Positions 54,297-62,426 of a stretch of DNA of 64,000 nt are shown one piece after another (the stretch's first letter is position 1; every line of letters begins with the position of its first letter). The stretch comes from Marinomonas transparens. Lineage in GTDB: Bacteria > Pseudomonadota > Gammaproteobacteria > Pseudomonadales > Marinomonadaceae. Position numbers and translations under genes: made by a program. The stretch is from assembly GCF_016463975.1 (NCBI RefSeq), contig NZ_JAEMNX010000009.1:106543-170542 (forward strand), given 5' to 3'. The notes beneath the pieces were generated by a model that was given only the letters and a program-made list of their open reading frames with translations, did no database searches and was not told where the DNA came from.

Positions 54297-55598
54297 TTAA
54301 TCGTTTGCTTTTTCAAACTTACGCAATAATGCATTACCACGTTTAACCGTTACATCTAGAGCGGTTTGTGCATCCACTTTTCCACTCCATACAGACTCTA
54401 GTTCTTCATCAATCACACCACGAATCTGCACAAAGTTACCTAAACGTAAGCCTTTGGTATTCGCGGTTGGCGTGCCCGTTGTCATCTGAACAACAGCGGT
54501 TTCCGTACCAGAGTTTGCGCTATAAAAACCCTGACCTTTAGTCAAGCTATAAGCTGCTTTCGTGATGGGTAAATAACCAGAAAACTGATGCCAATCTGCC
54601 TGAACGGAAGCGCGAGATAGGTAACTTAGGAAAGAAGCAACACCACGATATTCTTCTTTAGAATGCCCTTGCAGCACCCATAAAGACGCACCACCAATAA
54701 TGGTATTAGATGGCTGTTTAACTTTTCCTTCCCAATAGGGAAGTTCCGCTACACCAAAGTCGAATTTCGCATTACGTTTAATACCCGCATAACCGGCTGA
54801 AGATTCGGTATACATGGCGCATTCTTGACTATAAAACTTAGCCGCACCATCATTCCTACGGCCTGAATAGCTAAAAATACCGCTCTTTTGCCATTCGCCC
54901 ATTTTTTTAATATGGGCAACTTGCAAGGGACCGTTCAGTTTCAATTCGGTTTTCAGACCACCAAAACCATTTTCAAGCGTAGCAAATGGCACATTGTGAC
55001 GAGCGCTTAGGTTTTCTAAGTGAACCCAAGATTGCCAAGCTGTGGTGAAACCACATTTCACACCAGACGCTTGCAGCTTCTTAGACACACTTTCTACGTC
55101 TTGCCAGGTTTTAGGCACTTGCTTAATACCCGCTTTGTTAAACAGGTCTTTGTTGTAATAAAGCACAGGGGTGGAACTGTTAAATGGCATAGATAGCATC
55201 TTGCCGTCGCTATTCGTGTAGTAGCCCGTCACAGCGCTTAAATAAGAGCTTTCATCAAATGGCTGGCCTGACTCACGCATCAACTTATAGACAGGGTAAA
55301 TAGCGCCTTTTGCGGCCATCATACTAGCAGTACCCACTTCAAACACTTGCACGATAGCGGGTTGCTGTTTCGCTCGAAAGGCAGCAATAGCAGAGGTCAT
55401 GGTTTCGGTGTAATTACCTTTATAGACAGGCTTTACTTCATACGCGTCTTGAGAATCGTTAAACGCTTTAGCAATTTCATTTACCTTCTCACCATTTGCA
55501 CCACCCATTGCGTGCCACCATTCGACTTCTGTCGCAGCAAACCCTGAGCTAGCAATAGACAAACCAATTACTACTGACGCCAATTTAAAATTATGCAT
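54297..55598 (-). CDS. ugpB: Glycerol-3-phosphate/glycerophosphodiester-binding protein UgpB
   Basis: This periplasmic protein of 433 residues (the ATG form) is close to E. coli UgpB in length and layout: signal peptide ending SGFAA, then TEVEWWHAMGGANGEKVNEIAKAFNDSQ, YKGNYTETMTSAIAAFRAKQQPAIVQVFEVGTA and MPFNSSTPVLYYNKDLFNKAG. The upstream in-frame GTG would add five residues without a good ribosome binding site. A TTTCATTTGAAA palindrome 84-95 bp upstream may be an operator. It heads the operon ugpB-A-E-C-Q. Confidence 0.92.
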   Translation of the reverse strand: MHNFKLASVVIGLSIASSGFAATEVEWWHAMGGANGEKVNEIAKAFNDSQDAYEVKPVYKGNYTETMTSAIAAFRAKQQPAIVQVFEVGTASMMAAKGAIYPVYKLMRESGQPFDESSYLSAVTGYYTNSDGKMLSMPFNSSTPVLYYNKDLFNKAGIKQVPKTWQDVESVSKKLQASGVKCGFTTAWQSWVHLENLSARHNVPFATLENGFGGLKTELKLNGPLQVAHIKKMGEWQKSGIFSYSGRRNDGAAKFYSQECAMYTESSAGYAGIKRNAKFDFGVAELPYWEGKVKQPSNTIIGGASLWVLQGHSKEEYRGVASFLSYLSRASVQADWHQFSGYLPITKAAYSLTKGQGFYSANSGTETAVVQMTTGTPTANTKGLRLGNFVQIRGVIDEELESVWSGKVDAQTALDVTVKRGNALLRKFEKAND

Positions 55599-55681
55599 TT
55601 CCGTGTTCCTCACAATGAGTTTTTATTAGAAAAGAAAGAACGACTATAGAGAGCAAATATTTCACTTTGATGATAGTTAGA

Positions 55682-55693
55682 TTTCATTTGAAA
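55682..55693. promoter_or_regulatory. Palindrome in the ugpB promoter region
   Basis: TTTCATTTGAAA, an inverted repeat of TTTCA with a two-base centre, lies 84-95 bp before ugpB. DeoR/GlpR-type regulators often bind TTTCG- or TTTCA-type repeats. It is a candidate site for the DeoR-type protein encoded in the operon. Confidence 0.45.
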
Positions 55694-55825
55694 CACAAAA
55701 CTTTAAAATCGTCGCATTTTTCTTTGCTTAGAATAAAAAACACACAACAAATGAAAGGAAAACAAACGCCGCCATCTAGCTCATTAGCATGCGGTTCACA
55801 TGGAATAAAATCGGAATATAAGAAC

Positions 55826-56173
55826 TTAAGAAAGGATTTCTGCAATAAGAGCGGCTTTTAGCAGCTCAAACTCATGGGACAAATGAATAAGACACTCAGA
55901 AAGCCCCTCCACTTGATGCTGTTTTGCCAACTGCTCAATCTCTGTAGCGCCATGATTCACCCCATAACTAGAAACTTCTGAGCTAGCACCCTTTAGACGG
56001 TGCGCAACAATGGCCAAATTGGTCCAATCCTGATCCTCAGCAAAACCATGGAGTTGCTTGAGTAAGCCTGTTGCTTCCTTAATAAATTCACTCGCTACCA
56101 AGATCATCAGCTCTTGATTAAAAGCCAATCGATTTTCATAGTCGCTATAATCAAATATTTTAGACTCAAGCAT
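55826..56173 (-). CDS. Histidine phosphotransfer (Hpt) protein
   Basis: This single Hpt-domain protein of about 115 residues has the phospho-acceptor His in VAHRLKGASSEVSSYG. It starts at ATG 56173 with GGGAG upstream. It lies 41 bp after the hybrid sensor kinase gene on the same strand, so it most likely takes the phosphoryl group from that kinase's receiver and passes it to a response regulator not in the window. Confidence 0.85.
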   Translation of the reverse strand: MLESKIFDYSDYENRLAFNQELMILVASEFIKEATGLLKQLHGFAEDQDWTNLAIVAHRLKGASSEVSSYGVNHGATEIEQLAKQHQVEGLSECLIHLSHEFELLKAALIAEILS

Positions 56174-56214
56174 AGGTAGAGACTCCCGCTTCATTTAATG
56201 TCAACAACTGGCAC

Positions 56215-59200
56215 TCAGTAGGGGAGCCATTTAGTCAGCATAGCGGTTAACTTCTGTTGTGAAATAGGTTTACCCATATGATCATTCATTCCCGCAGCAA
56301 AACAAATATCATCATCCCCTTTCATGGCATTGGCACTCAAGGCAACAATAACAACATCTGCAGGTGTTTGGCTATTCGTCATCTTACGTATCTGTCTGGT
56401 AGCTTCATAACCATCCATGACAGGCATCTGGCAGTCCATAAAAATCAAATCAAATTTAGTGGTTGCAGCAAGCTCCACGGCTTTTTGACCATGTTCTGCA
56501 ACCACCACATCAATACCGTATAAATTCAGCAAACCGCGTGCAACAATTTGATTGGTAACATTATCTTCCACCAAAAGAATTTTTGCGTTAAAGGCAGGAC
56601 GCTCTTCTGATTTATTTTCTGCGCCACTCTCTTTCATAACCTTCTCTCCTAGAGGTAAAGTCACCATACTATCTAAGACACTTTCTAGTGACTGATAAAA
56701 TATGGGCTTAGTTAAAAATGCAAAATATCGATCTGAATTAAAACTCACATCAGAACGCCCCTTCAACAAAATCTGTTTTATTTCTTGTGCCTGACAAAGA
56801 CGCTCTAATTTATCTAGATCATCAATAAGAGAGCTCGTCACTACTTGCTCATCAAGCAGTAGGCAATCAGCAGCCAATGGGCTATCTAATAAGACCTGAG
56901 AAATCGTCTCATAGGACTGGAAAGAAACGCCCATCATTTCCAATAGACTAGTTATATAGTCACGCCCCGTATTGTCTTGATAAATGACAAGTGCTCTTAA
57001 ATCACCATGCGGCTTCTCTTCTGACAGGGCAAAGGTAGGATCAAAAGCAAGAGGGACACTGAACCAAAATGTTGCCCCCTTTCCTTCACCTGAGCTAAAA
57101 CCGATTTCTCCGCCCATCGCGTCTACAATATCTTTGCTAATAGCCAAGCCTAACCCAGTGCCGCCAAACTGGCGAGTAGTCGAACCATCCCCTTGCCTAA
57201 AACGCTGAAATAACTGATCTTGACTCGCTTGAGAAATACCAACACCAGTGTCAGTAATAGTGAATCGTAAAATCACCGTATTTTCGTCTAAAGGATCCAC
57301 CACAATACGCAACGACACTTCACCCTCTCGAGTAAACTTAATAGCATTTCCTAATAAATTCACTAACACCTGCTTCAAGCGCAGGCGATCAGCCAATAAT
57401 CGAATCTGGGGGGTAGCACTGGTAGGTATATACAATGCAATTTTTTTATTTTCTGATTTAGCACTGAAAAAGAGCGCGATTTCTTCAATTAATGCCCTCA
57501 AATCAAAAGAGTGCTTATCTAAAACAAAGCTCCCCACCTCTATCTTAGATAAATCTAGCAGGTCATTAATAATATCTAACAAGGATTCAGCACTCTGCTG
57601 AGAAAGCCTAGCCAAATTACTTTGCTCAGACCTTAAGCCCGTATTGATTAACAAAGAAAGGCAACCAATTACCCCGTTTAGTGGAGTACGGATCTCGTGA
57701 CTCATGTTGGCCAAAAATTCACTTTTTGCCCTATTCGCGCGCTCCGCCTCAAGTTTTGCCTTGCTGTGTGCAAGCTCAGACTCTTTCAAAGATTTATTCG
57801 CTAACTGTAGATCCTGTGTACGGCGCGCCACTTGACGCTCAACCTCCGCAGTATAATTATTAATAAGCAATAGAAACCAGCTCAATAAACTGGCCACTAA
57901 CAAAACACTCGTCACAACCAAATACACACTCCAAGGCTGCCTAAAAAATACATTTTCACTCACCTGAATCAGATTCCATTGATGCGCACCCACTTCGACA
58001 TCATACGTCACACTATTACCAAAGATGCTTCTATCAAGACCTGATAGAAGCGCATCAGTCGATAACCTTGCATCGGCGCTACTTGCTAACAACTTAGGCC
58101 CAACAGCCTCCCTCCCCATATCGATTAAATAGAGCTCTGTATTAGGCAATAAACCACGATGTACGATTCTTTTCGATAACTCTTCCATTTGAATCAGAGC
58201 AGTAGCAACCCCCAAAAAAGTGATATTGTCATGGTCTAAAAGGGGTAAAAAAAGCAGTACGCCGACACTATTTTGAACTAAATTAATCGGCCCTGTAGGG
58301 TAGGCTCTATTACGTTCAATGGCTTGATCAATGGCATAACGACGATCAACTTGAGAATACACATCAAAGCCAATCGCGCTCTTATTTTCTTCAAAAGGGG
58401 CAATGTAACTCACCACCACATGAAGGTCTCGTGGCATAACAGCAACCAACTCTCCTGCACTATTATGCTGTTTTATAAAAAAATCAAAACTGGGGTAGTT
58501 GTTCTCAATAAAATGCTCGAGCTTACCCAGCTCAGCGCCTGACACGGCTAAATTTAAAGATAAAGCCTGTATCGAAGAGTCATGATACATAACACTATCA
58601 GCATAGCGCTGAAATTCTACAGCATCCACTTGATTACTGCCCCGTACTAAACCAACAATGCCGTATAAGATATCCTCTGCGCTTCTCACTCTACCGCTTA
58701 ATGATGTTCTTAATAACTCTGCATTGTTTCTAAATTCTTCTTGCTGTTTGCGCCTTTCAAAATCCCCTACCCACAAAGACAATAAAATAGAACATACCAA
58801 GACAACAAAAAGAGAGAAAATCAGATACTTAGATCGCGAATCCCCGCCAAAATAATGAGGAAAAAGCACAACAAACCAAGGCGTAATAAAAAGACAACCT
58901 AGAACAACCGCTGTCCACCAAGTTAACCAGTGGAAAGCAAAAAACGACAATGTAATATCACCAGAAAAAGCGAGAGACAGACTCGCTACCGAGGAATAAA
59001 CCAAAGCAGAAAGGGGAACAATAAGTAATAAAAGGCGCAGCACATTACTGACATGGCGAATACTAGAGGATTTGTCTATCAACCTATCTACTAACCATCC
59101 AGCCACAAGAAATTGCAGCACGGCGCCAACAGCAGAAAAAAAGAATGTGACAGAGAAATATGACGTACTATGAATCAGCCAAGCATAAAATCCATTGGCT

Positions 59201-59391
59201 GCCAAAGAGCCAAAGAAAACACCAAGTAAGACCCACTTAACAGGAAAGATTAAAACCATACCAAGAGCAAAGCCCGCAGCTGGCCAAATCGTTGCCATAT
59301 GACTAGGAGGCAAGACAGCCAAAAGCCCCAGCAATCCAAACAGGAAATAACCGCATGCTGTTATTAAAATAGCCTTCATTCCTTTGATCAT
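56215..59391 (-). CDS. MASE1/CHASE hybrid sensor histidine kinase
   Basis: This 1058-residue membrane sensor begins with a MASE1-type domain (several helices, PSHMATIWPAAGFALGMVL). A CHASE-like periplasmic domain follows (about 220-460; EEFRNNAELLRTSLSGRV, FIENNYPSFDFFI, IGFDVYSQVDRRYAI), then a helix near 490-510, HisKA (FLANMSHEIRTPLNGVIG, His near 565), and HATPase_c (ITDTGVGISQASQDQLFQRF and FGGTGLGLAISKDIVDAMGG). A first receiver-like domain (about 800-920) lacks the N-terminal acidic pair; the second has LLVEDNVTNQIVARG and Asp986 in FMDCQMPVMDG. The Hpt protein is next downstream. The signal is unknown. The ATG at 59391 was kept although its ribosome binding site is weak. Confidence 0.88.
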   Translation of the reverse strand: MIKGMKAILITACGYFLFGLLGLLAVLPPSHMATIWPAAGFALGMVLIFPVKWVLLGVFFGSLAANGFYAWLIHSTSYFSVTFFFSAVGAVLQFLVAGWLVDRLIDKSSSIRHVSNVLRLLLLIVPLSALVYSSVASLSLAFSGDITLSFFAFHWLTWWTAVVLGCLFITPWFVVLFPHYFGGDSRSKYLIFSLFVVLVCSILLSLWVGDFERRKQQEEFRNNAELLRTSLSGRVRSAEDILYGIVGLVRGSNQVDAVEFQRYADSVMYHDSSIQALSLNLAVSGAELGKLEHFIENNYPSFDFFIKQHNSAGELVAVMPRDLHVVVSYIAPFEENKSAIGFDVYSQVDRRYAIDQAIERNRAYPTGPINLVQNSVGVLLFLPLLDHDNITFLGVATALIQMEELSKRIVHRGLLPNTELYLIDMGREAVGPKLLASSADARLSTDALLSGLDRSIFGNSVTYDVEVGAHQWNLIQVSENVFFRQPWSVYLVVTSVLLVASLLSWFLLLINNYTAEVERQVARRTQDLQLANKSLKESELAHSKAKLEAERANRAKSEFLANMSHEIRTPLNGVIGCLSLLINTGLRSEQSNLARLSQQSAESLLDIINDLLDLSKIEVGSFVLDKHSFDLRALIEEIALFFSAKSENKKIALYIPTSATPQIRLLADRLRLKQVLVNLLGNAIKFTREGEVSLRIVVDPLDENTVILRFTITDTGVGISQASQDQLFQRFRQGDGSTTRQFGGTGLGLAISKDIVDAMGGEIGFSSGEGKGATFWFSVPLAFDPTFALSEEKPHGDLRALVIYQDNTGRDYITSLLEMMGVSFQSYETISQVLLDSPLAADCLLLDEQVVTSSLIDDLDKLERLCQAQEIKQILLKGRSDVSFNSDRYFAFLTKPIFYQSLESVLDSMVTLPLGEKVMKESGAENKSEERPAFNAKILLVEDNVTNQIVARGLLNLYGIDVVVAEHGQKAVELAATTKFDLIFMDCQMPVMDGYEATRQIRKMTNSQTPADVVIVALSANAMKGDDDICFAAGMNDHMGKPISQQKLTAMLTKWLPY

Positions 59392-59535
59392 AAGATACCG
59401 CTGCTACAAAATTTGTCGAACGAGTCTTTGAAGATTAGCACACTACATGAAGGGCAAAGCTGGAGAAGATATGAGGTTAAGTTAAGAGATGTAACTGAAA
59501 GTCATCGATAATGAGAATTAATAACACCAAGACCA

Positions 59536-59772
59536 TCAGGGGTCGAAATTCACCACCACATATTTAACGGCGAAGAATTGTGCAATCTTGTTTAAGTTTG
59601 TAATACATACAGCTTGCTTCTTAATATGGAACTTATGCAAATAAGCACTGCTAATGCCTGTTTCCGAGCTAATCCGATTATAGCTCCCCTTACGCTTACG
59701 CCCATTGATCAGCTCATGGCTAATAAGAAAGGCATCAATACAGTAAGACAAATTGTAGAGAAAAAAGGCCAT
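59536..59772 (-). CDS. Short HTH-like protein beside the tRNA-Phe remnant
   Basis: This 78-residue ORF has a core resembling a small helix-turn-helix: GSYNRISSETGISSAYLHKFHIKK, followed by NLNKIAQFF, as in phage-type repressors. Its apparent start lies inside a terminator hairpin, so the true start may be downstream and the frame may be a relic. It lies just outside the putative island. Low confidence that it is expressed. Confidence 0.4.
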   Translation of the reverse strand: MAFFLYNLSYCIDAFLISHELINGRKRKGSYNRISSETGISSAYLHKFHIKKQAVCITNLNKIAQFFAVKYVVVNFDP

Positions 59773-59795
59773 CTACGGATAGATGGCCTTTTTTC
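59763..59795 (-). terminator. Terminator beside the tRNA-Phe remnant
   Basis: AAAAAAGGCCATCTA and TAGATGGCCTTTTTT form a perfect 15-bp stem with CGGA loop. It lies directly after the tRNA-like remnant on the minus strand, as expected for the original tRNA terminator. Confidence 0.8.
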
Positions 59796-59802
59796 TTAAT
59801 CA

Positions 59803-59845
59803 TGATACCCAGAGACGAAATCGAACCGCCGACATGAGGATTTTC
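59803..59845 (-). repeat. Decayed 3' part of tRNA-Phe (putative att remnant)
   Basis: Positions 59803-59843 match the tRNA-Phe 3' part at 63960-64000 in 37 of 41 bases, and all four differences are transitions. The remnant reads on the minus strand from TTGAAAATCC, which includes the GAA anticodon, to the CCA-like end (altered to ATCA). Similarity to a tRNA 5' half is absent. This is what remains after insertion at the tRNA 3' end. Confidence 0.8.
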
Positions 59846-59865
59846 AAAGCTTAAGAAATGGGTGC

Positions 59866-60753
59866 CTAGGACTTTTTACTCATTTTCTTACTTAAGCTGC
59901 TTTCTGACAGACTCAACCGCCGTGCGACTTCTTTTTGTGAATTGGCATGGTGATGCGTATGGCGAATAACTACCATCTCCACGTCTTTTAAAACCGATTT
60001 CATATCAATGTACTCACCGATGGCAGGAAGAGTTAGTTTTTCAATGTGTTTTTTTAATTCTAAATAGTGTGCACGCTCCTGCGAGAAGGGTACAAATTTC
60101 ATCATGGTGAATAATTTATGCTTTTCACTCAAGGAAATGAAAACAAACAACATAAAACACAAGGCCAGAGACAAAAAACCAGCCATATTGACCCTGTAAC
60201 CGAGCTGCATCAGGATCATCAATATAATAGCTATTACAATAAAGGGGACAAAAGCCAAAAGCGCGACAATGCACCTTGATCTTACATCATATTCTTTTTT
60301 AGCCATGGCCCCCTTCACTAAAATAAAGATGGAACACAATAAAAAACTCAATATATATGTCTGAAAAATAAAGTAGTATTCCCCTGCAACCCGAGTGATG
60401 GAGCCATTGGGTAAAAAATAAAATCCAGCAACTATTTTATCTGAAAGCAAGATAGCACCAGATAAAAAGCAAGCAATGATAAATAAAAAATCCTTCTTAA
60501 AAAAATAAAAACTATTTGATATTTCTACGCAGTTTTTCAACAAATATAAAGCAACGAACGCAGCCAAACAATAATATAATTTCAACCCTAAAAAATAGTA
60601 ACCTAACCTTAAAAAGCTAATCATTTCGATGAAATTCAGAAAAAACATCAAAACAAGTAAAATAAAGAAATTTTTCTTCTTATGGACATTTGAATAAAAA
60701 AATAAAAAACATTTGATAACTAAAGCAATAGCAGATGGCAACATCCATGTCAT
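59866..60753 (-). CDS. Membrane protein with C-terminal Fis-type HTH, paralogue A
   Basis: This 295-residue protein has an N-terminal membrane part (residues 1-215), with about seven hydrophobic segments that resemble a 7TM sensor region. A cytoplasmic linker (KFVPFSQERAHYLELKKHIEKL) follows, then a C-terminal HTH of the Fis/HTH_8 type: HANSQKEVARRLSLSESSLSKKMSKK. It is clearly paralogous to the protein at 62427-63347, sharing GSITRVAGEYYFIFQ and LGYRVNMAGFLSL. Its ATG is preceded by AGGAG and lies 12 bp after the KAS-like gene stop, so the two are one operon. A membrane-bound one-component regulator is inferred; no AAA or kinase domain is present. Confidence 0.72.
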   Translation of the reverse strand: MTWMLPSAIALVIKCFLFFYSNVHKKKNFFILLVLMFFLNFIEMISFLRLGYYFLGLKLYYCLAAFVALYLLKNCVEISNSFYFFKKDFLFIIACFLSGAILLSDKIVAGFYFLPNGSITRVAGEYYFIFQTYILSFLLCSIFILVKGAMAKKEYDVRSRCIVALLAFVPFIVIAIILMILMQLGYRVNMAGFLSLALCFMLFVFISLSEKHKLFTMMKFVPFSQERAHYLELKKHIEKLTLPAIGEYIDMKSVLKDVEMVVIRHTHHHANSQKEVARRLSLSESSLSKKMSKKS

Positions 60754-60765
60754 TTTTATCTCCTG

Positions 60766-61764
60766 TTATGCTATAAAGCCACTTTGGCTAATTGATATCC
60801 CACTGCCCGCACCTGCAATAAGAACTCTTTGGTTGGGTGTCGCCTGTACATTATACAAATTAACCGGAATAGTTGCGGTAGTGATATTGCCATAATGTTT
60901 GTAGGAAACAGGCATTATCTGTGGTGATACCTTCGCCACTTCAGACATACGTTGATGTGGTTTTCTACCCGTTTGATGGCAAATAAAGTGTGCAATATCC
61001 ATGGGCTGCCATTGTAGTGCCAAATAGGTTTGCTCTATCAAGGCTGAGTGTAACCGGATTCCCACTGAGCTAATCTTCCCCATCACCATTTGCCCTTCAT
61101 ACCTGCCTTTTTTGTCTAGGCTTATTTTACACAAATCCGTGTATTTTGCATTTGTGTAAAAATTGAAATATTGGAAACCCCGCCCATCGATTTTTGGCGT
61201 AAGTACCATGGCTGCCCCAGCATCCCCCAGTGTCAATGCACCTAGCTCTTTCTGCAATGACGCACTATTGTTTCTCAACTTGTCTACATAGTAATTCGTA
61301 ATGTCGCTAGACGCCTCGCCAGTGACCACCAATACATGAGTAGCATCACTACACTGGATTAGACTGTCCGCTATTATTATGCCATTCATAAAGCCATGAC
61401 AAGCATTTGAAACATCAAAGCTAATCGCATTGGTACAACCTAATTCATGTTGTACTTTATGGGCAATAGAGGGTTCGAGCCATTCTCGACTAATACCACA
61501 AAAAATCACCGCATCAATGTCCCTCGCGTTAATGCCGCTTTCCGACAATGCCTGTTCGGCAGCTTTTATGGCAAGCACACTGGGCAATTCTTCCGCACTG
61601 GCGACTCGTCGTTCATCTATGCCACACACCTCGCTTAGCCAGTGTTCAGAAATGCCATAATGTAATTCGGATTTGATTTCTCTCATAAGCTCTCGTGAGG
61701 TGACCACTTGCTTAGGAAAATACGTCCCCAGCGCTGCAATTTGACAATTTCCTTTCATTAACAT
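60766..61764 (-). CDS. KAS III (FabH)-like beta-ketoacyl synthase
   Basis: This 332-residue enzyme has the thiolase fold with the full KAS III triad: Cys122 in DVSNACHGFMNG, His263 in HFICHQTGRKPHQ, and Asn293 in YGNITTATIPVNLY. It also has LGDAGAAMVL and GAGSGISISQS at the C-terminus. Housekeeping FabH would be expected among fatty-acid genes; none is near, so a specialised role (acyl condensation for a signal or secondary metabolite) is likely. The ATG at 61764 has GGAGA upstream; the longer reading starts 13 residues earlier and is unsupported. It is followed by the HTH membrane protein. Substrate is unknown. Confidence 0.78.
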   Translation of the reverse strand: MLMKGNCQIAALGTYFPKQVVTSRELMREIKSELHYGISEHWLSEVCGIDERRVASAEELPSVLAIKAAEQALSESGINARDIDAVIFCGISREWLEPSIAHKVQHELGCTNAISFDVSNACHGFMNGIIIADSLIQCSDATHVLVVTGEASSDITNYYVDKLRNNSASLQKELGALTLGDAGAAMVLTPKIDGRGFQYFNFYTNAKYTDLCKISLDKKGRYEGQMVMGKISSVGIRLHSALIEQTYLALQWQPMDIAHFICHQTGRKPHQRMSEVAKVSPQIMPVSYKHYGNITTATIPVNLYNVQATPNQRVLIAGAGSGISISQSGFIA

Positions 61765-62128
61765 GGTTAGTTCTCCATTGACTATGCAAAATTGCATAAG
61801 CAATCATCTAACCTCATATCCCCAGTAAGAAAAAGTAATAACAAACACAACCTTACGTTTTAAAAGATAACTTTCATTTTTGAAATCCACCATATAAGAC
61901 ATTGATTTAAATGCGATTTAAAATTTAAAATCTATTTTACATATTTGCAAAAAAGAAAGGCTATTTTCTAGAAAAAAGACTTTGACAATGTGTTTTTTTA
62001 CTTATTTACTGGACAAAAATCAAGCGAACAAGAATACGAAATATACGCAGAGGTAAGACTCGAGAAAAGGACAATGCCTCTCCCACCTAGGCATAATTTC
62101 TTCAAAATATTATAAAAAGGATTTATAC
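61765..62128. promoter_or_regulatory. Divergent, AT-rich control region of the island
   Basis: This 364-bp stretch separates the KAS-like gene (minus) and the 94-residue protein (plus). It is very AT-rich and contains direct repeats GATTTAAA (61904-61911 and 61915-61922), 11 bp apart, followed by ATTTAAAATC. An ORF on the minus strand across its right end is not convincing. The repeats, one helical turn apart, are candidate sites for the HTH membrane proteins. Confidence 0.4.
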
Positions 62129-62413
62129 ATGGAGACCTACAAAACGAAACTGATTGCAGAGCAGATGCTGGGGTTGACGCCTGAACAAATCGATGAGCTG
62201 ATTGACACAGGCGAAGATTACGACACTCCACTACAAGCCGCATTCGGCATAGACTTGGCAACCTTAAACAAGATAATACAGGCGTTAGTCCCCCTTACAC
62301 CGAAAATTTTTCACCCAAAAAACCACCATTTGGTGCATGCTTTTGTTCGTTATCAAGGTGAGCATAGCTATATTATCGCCAGCCAAGATGCACCCGCTGA
62401 TAACGACACATAA
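62129..62413 (+). CDS. Unrecognised 94-residue protein of the island
   Basis: This small acidic protein has a helical N-terminal part (TKLIAEQMLGLTPEQIDELIDTG), a middle DYDTPLQAAFGIDLATLNKII, and a C-terminal part HAFVRYQGEHSYIIASQD. It has no signal peptide, membrane helix or carrier-protein DSL motif. AAGGA lies nine bases before its ATG. It is divergent from the KAS-like gene and converges on the second HTH membrane protein, 13 bp away. I do not recognise the family. Confidence 0.6.
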   Translation: METYKTKLIAEQMLGLTPEQIDELIDTGEDYDTPLQAAFGIDLATLNKIIQALVPLTPKIFHPKNHHLVHAFVRYQGEHSYIIASQDAPADNDT

Positions 62414-62426
62414 GCTTTTGCTTTTG

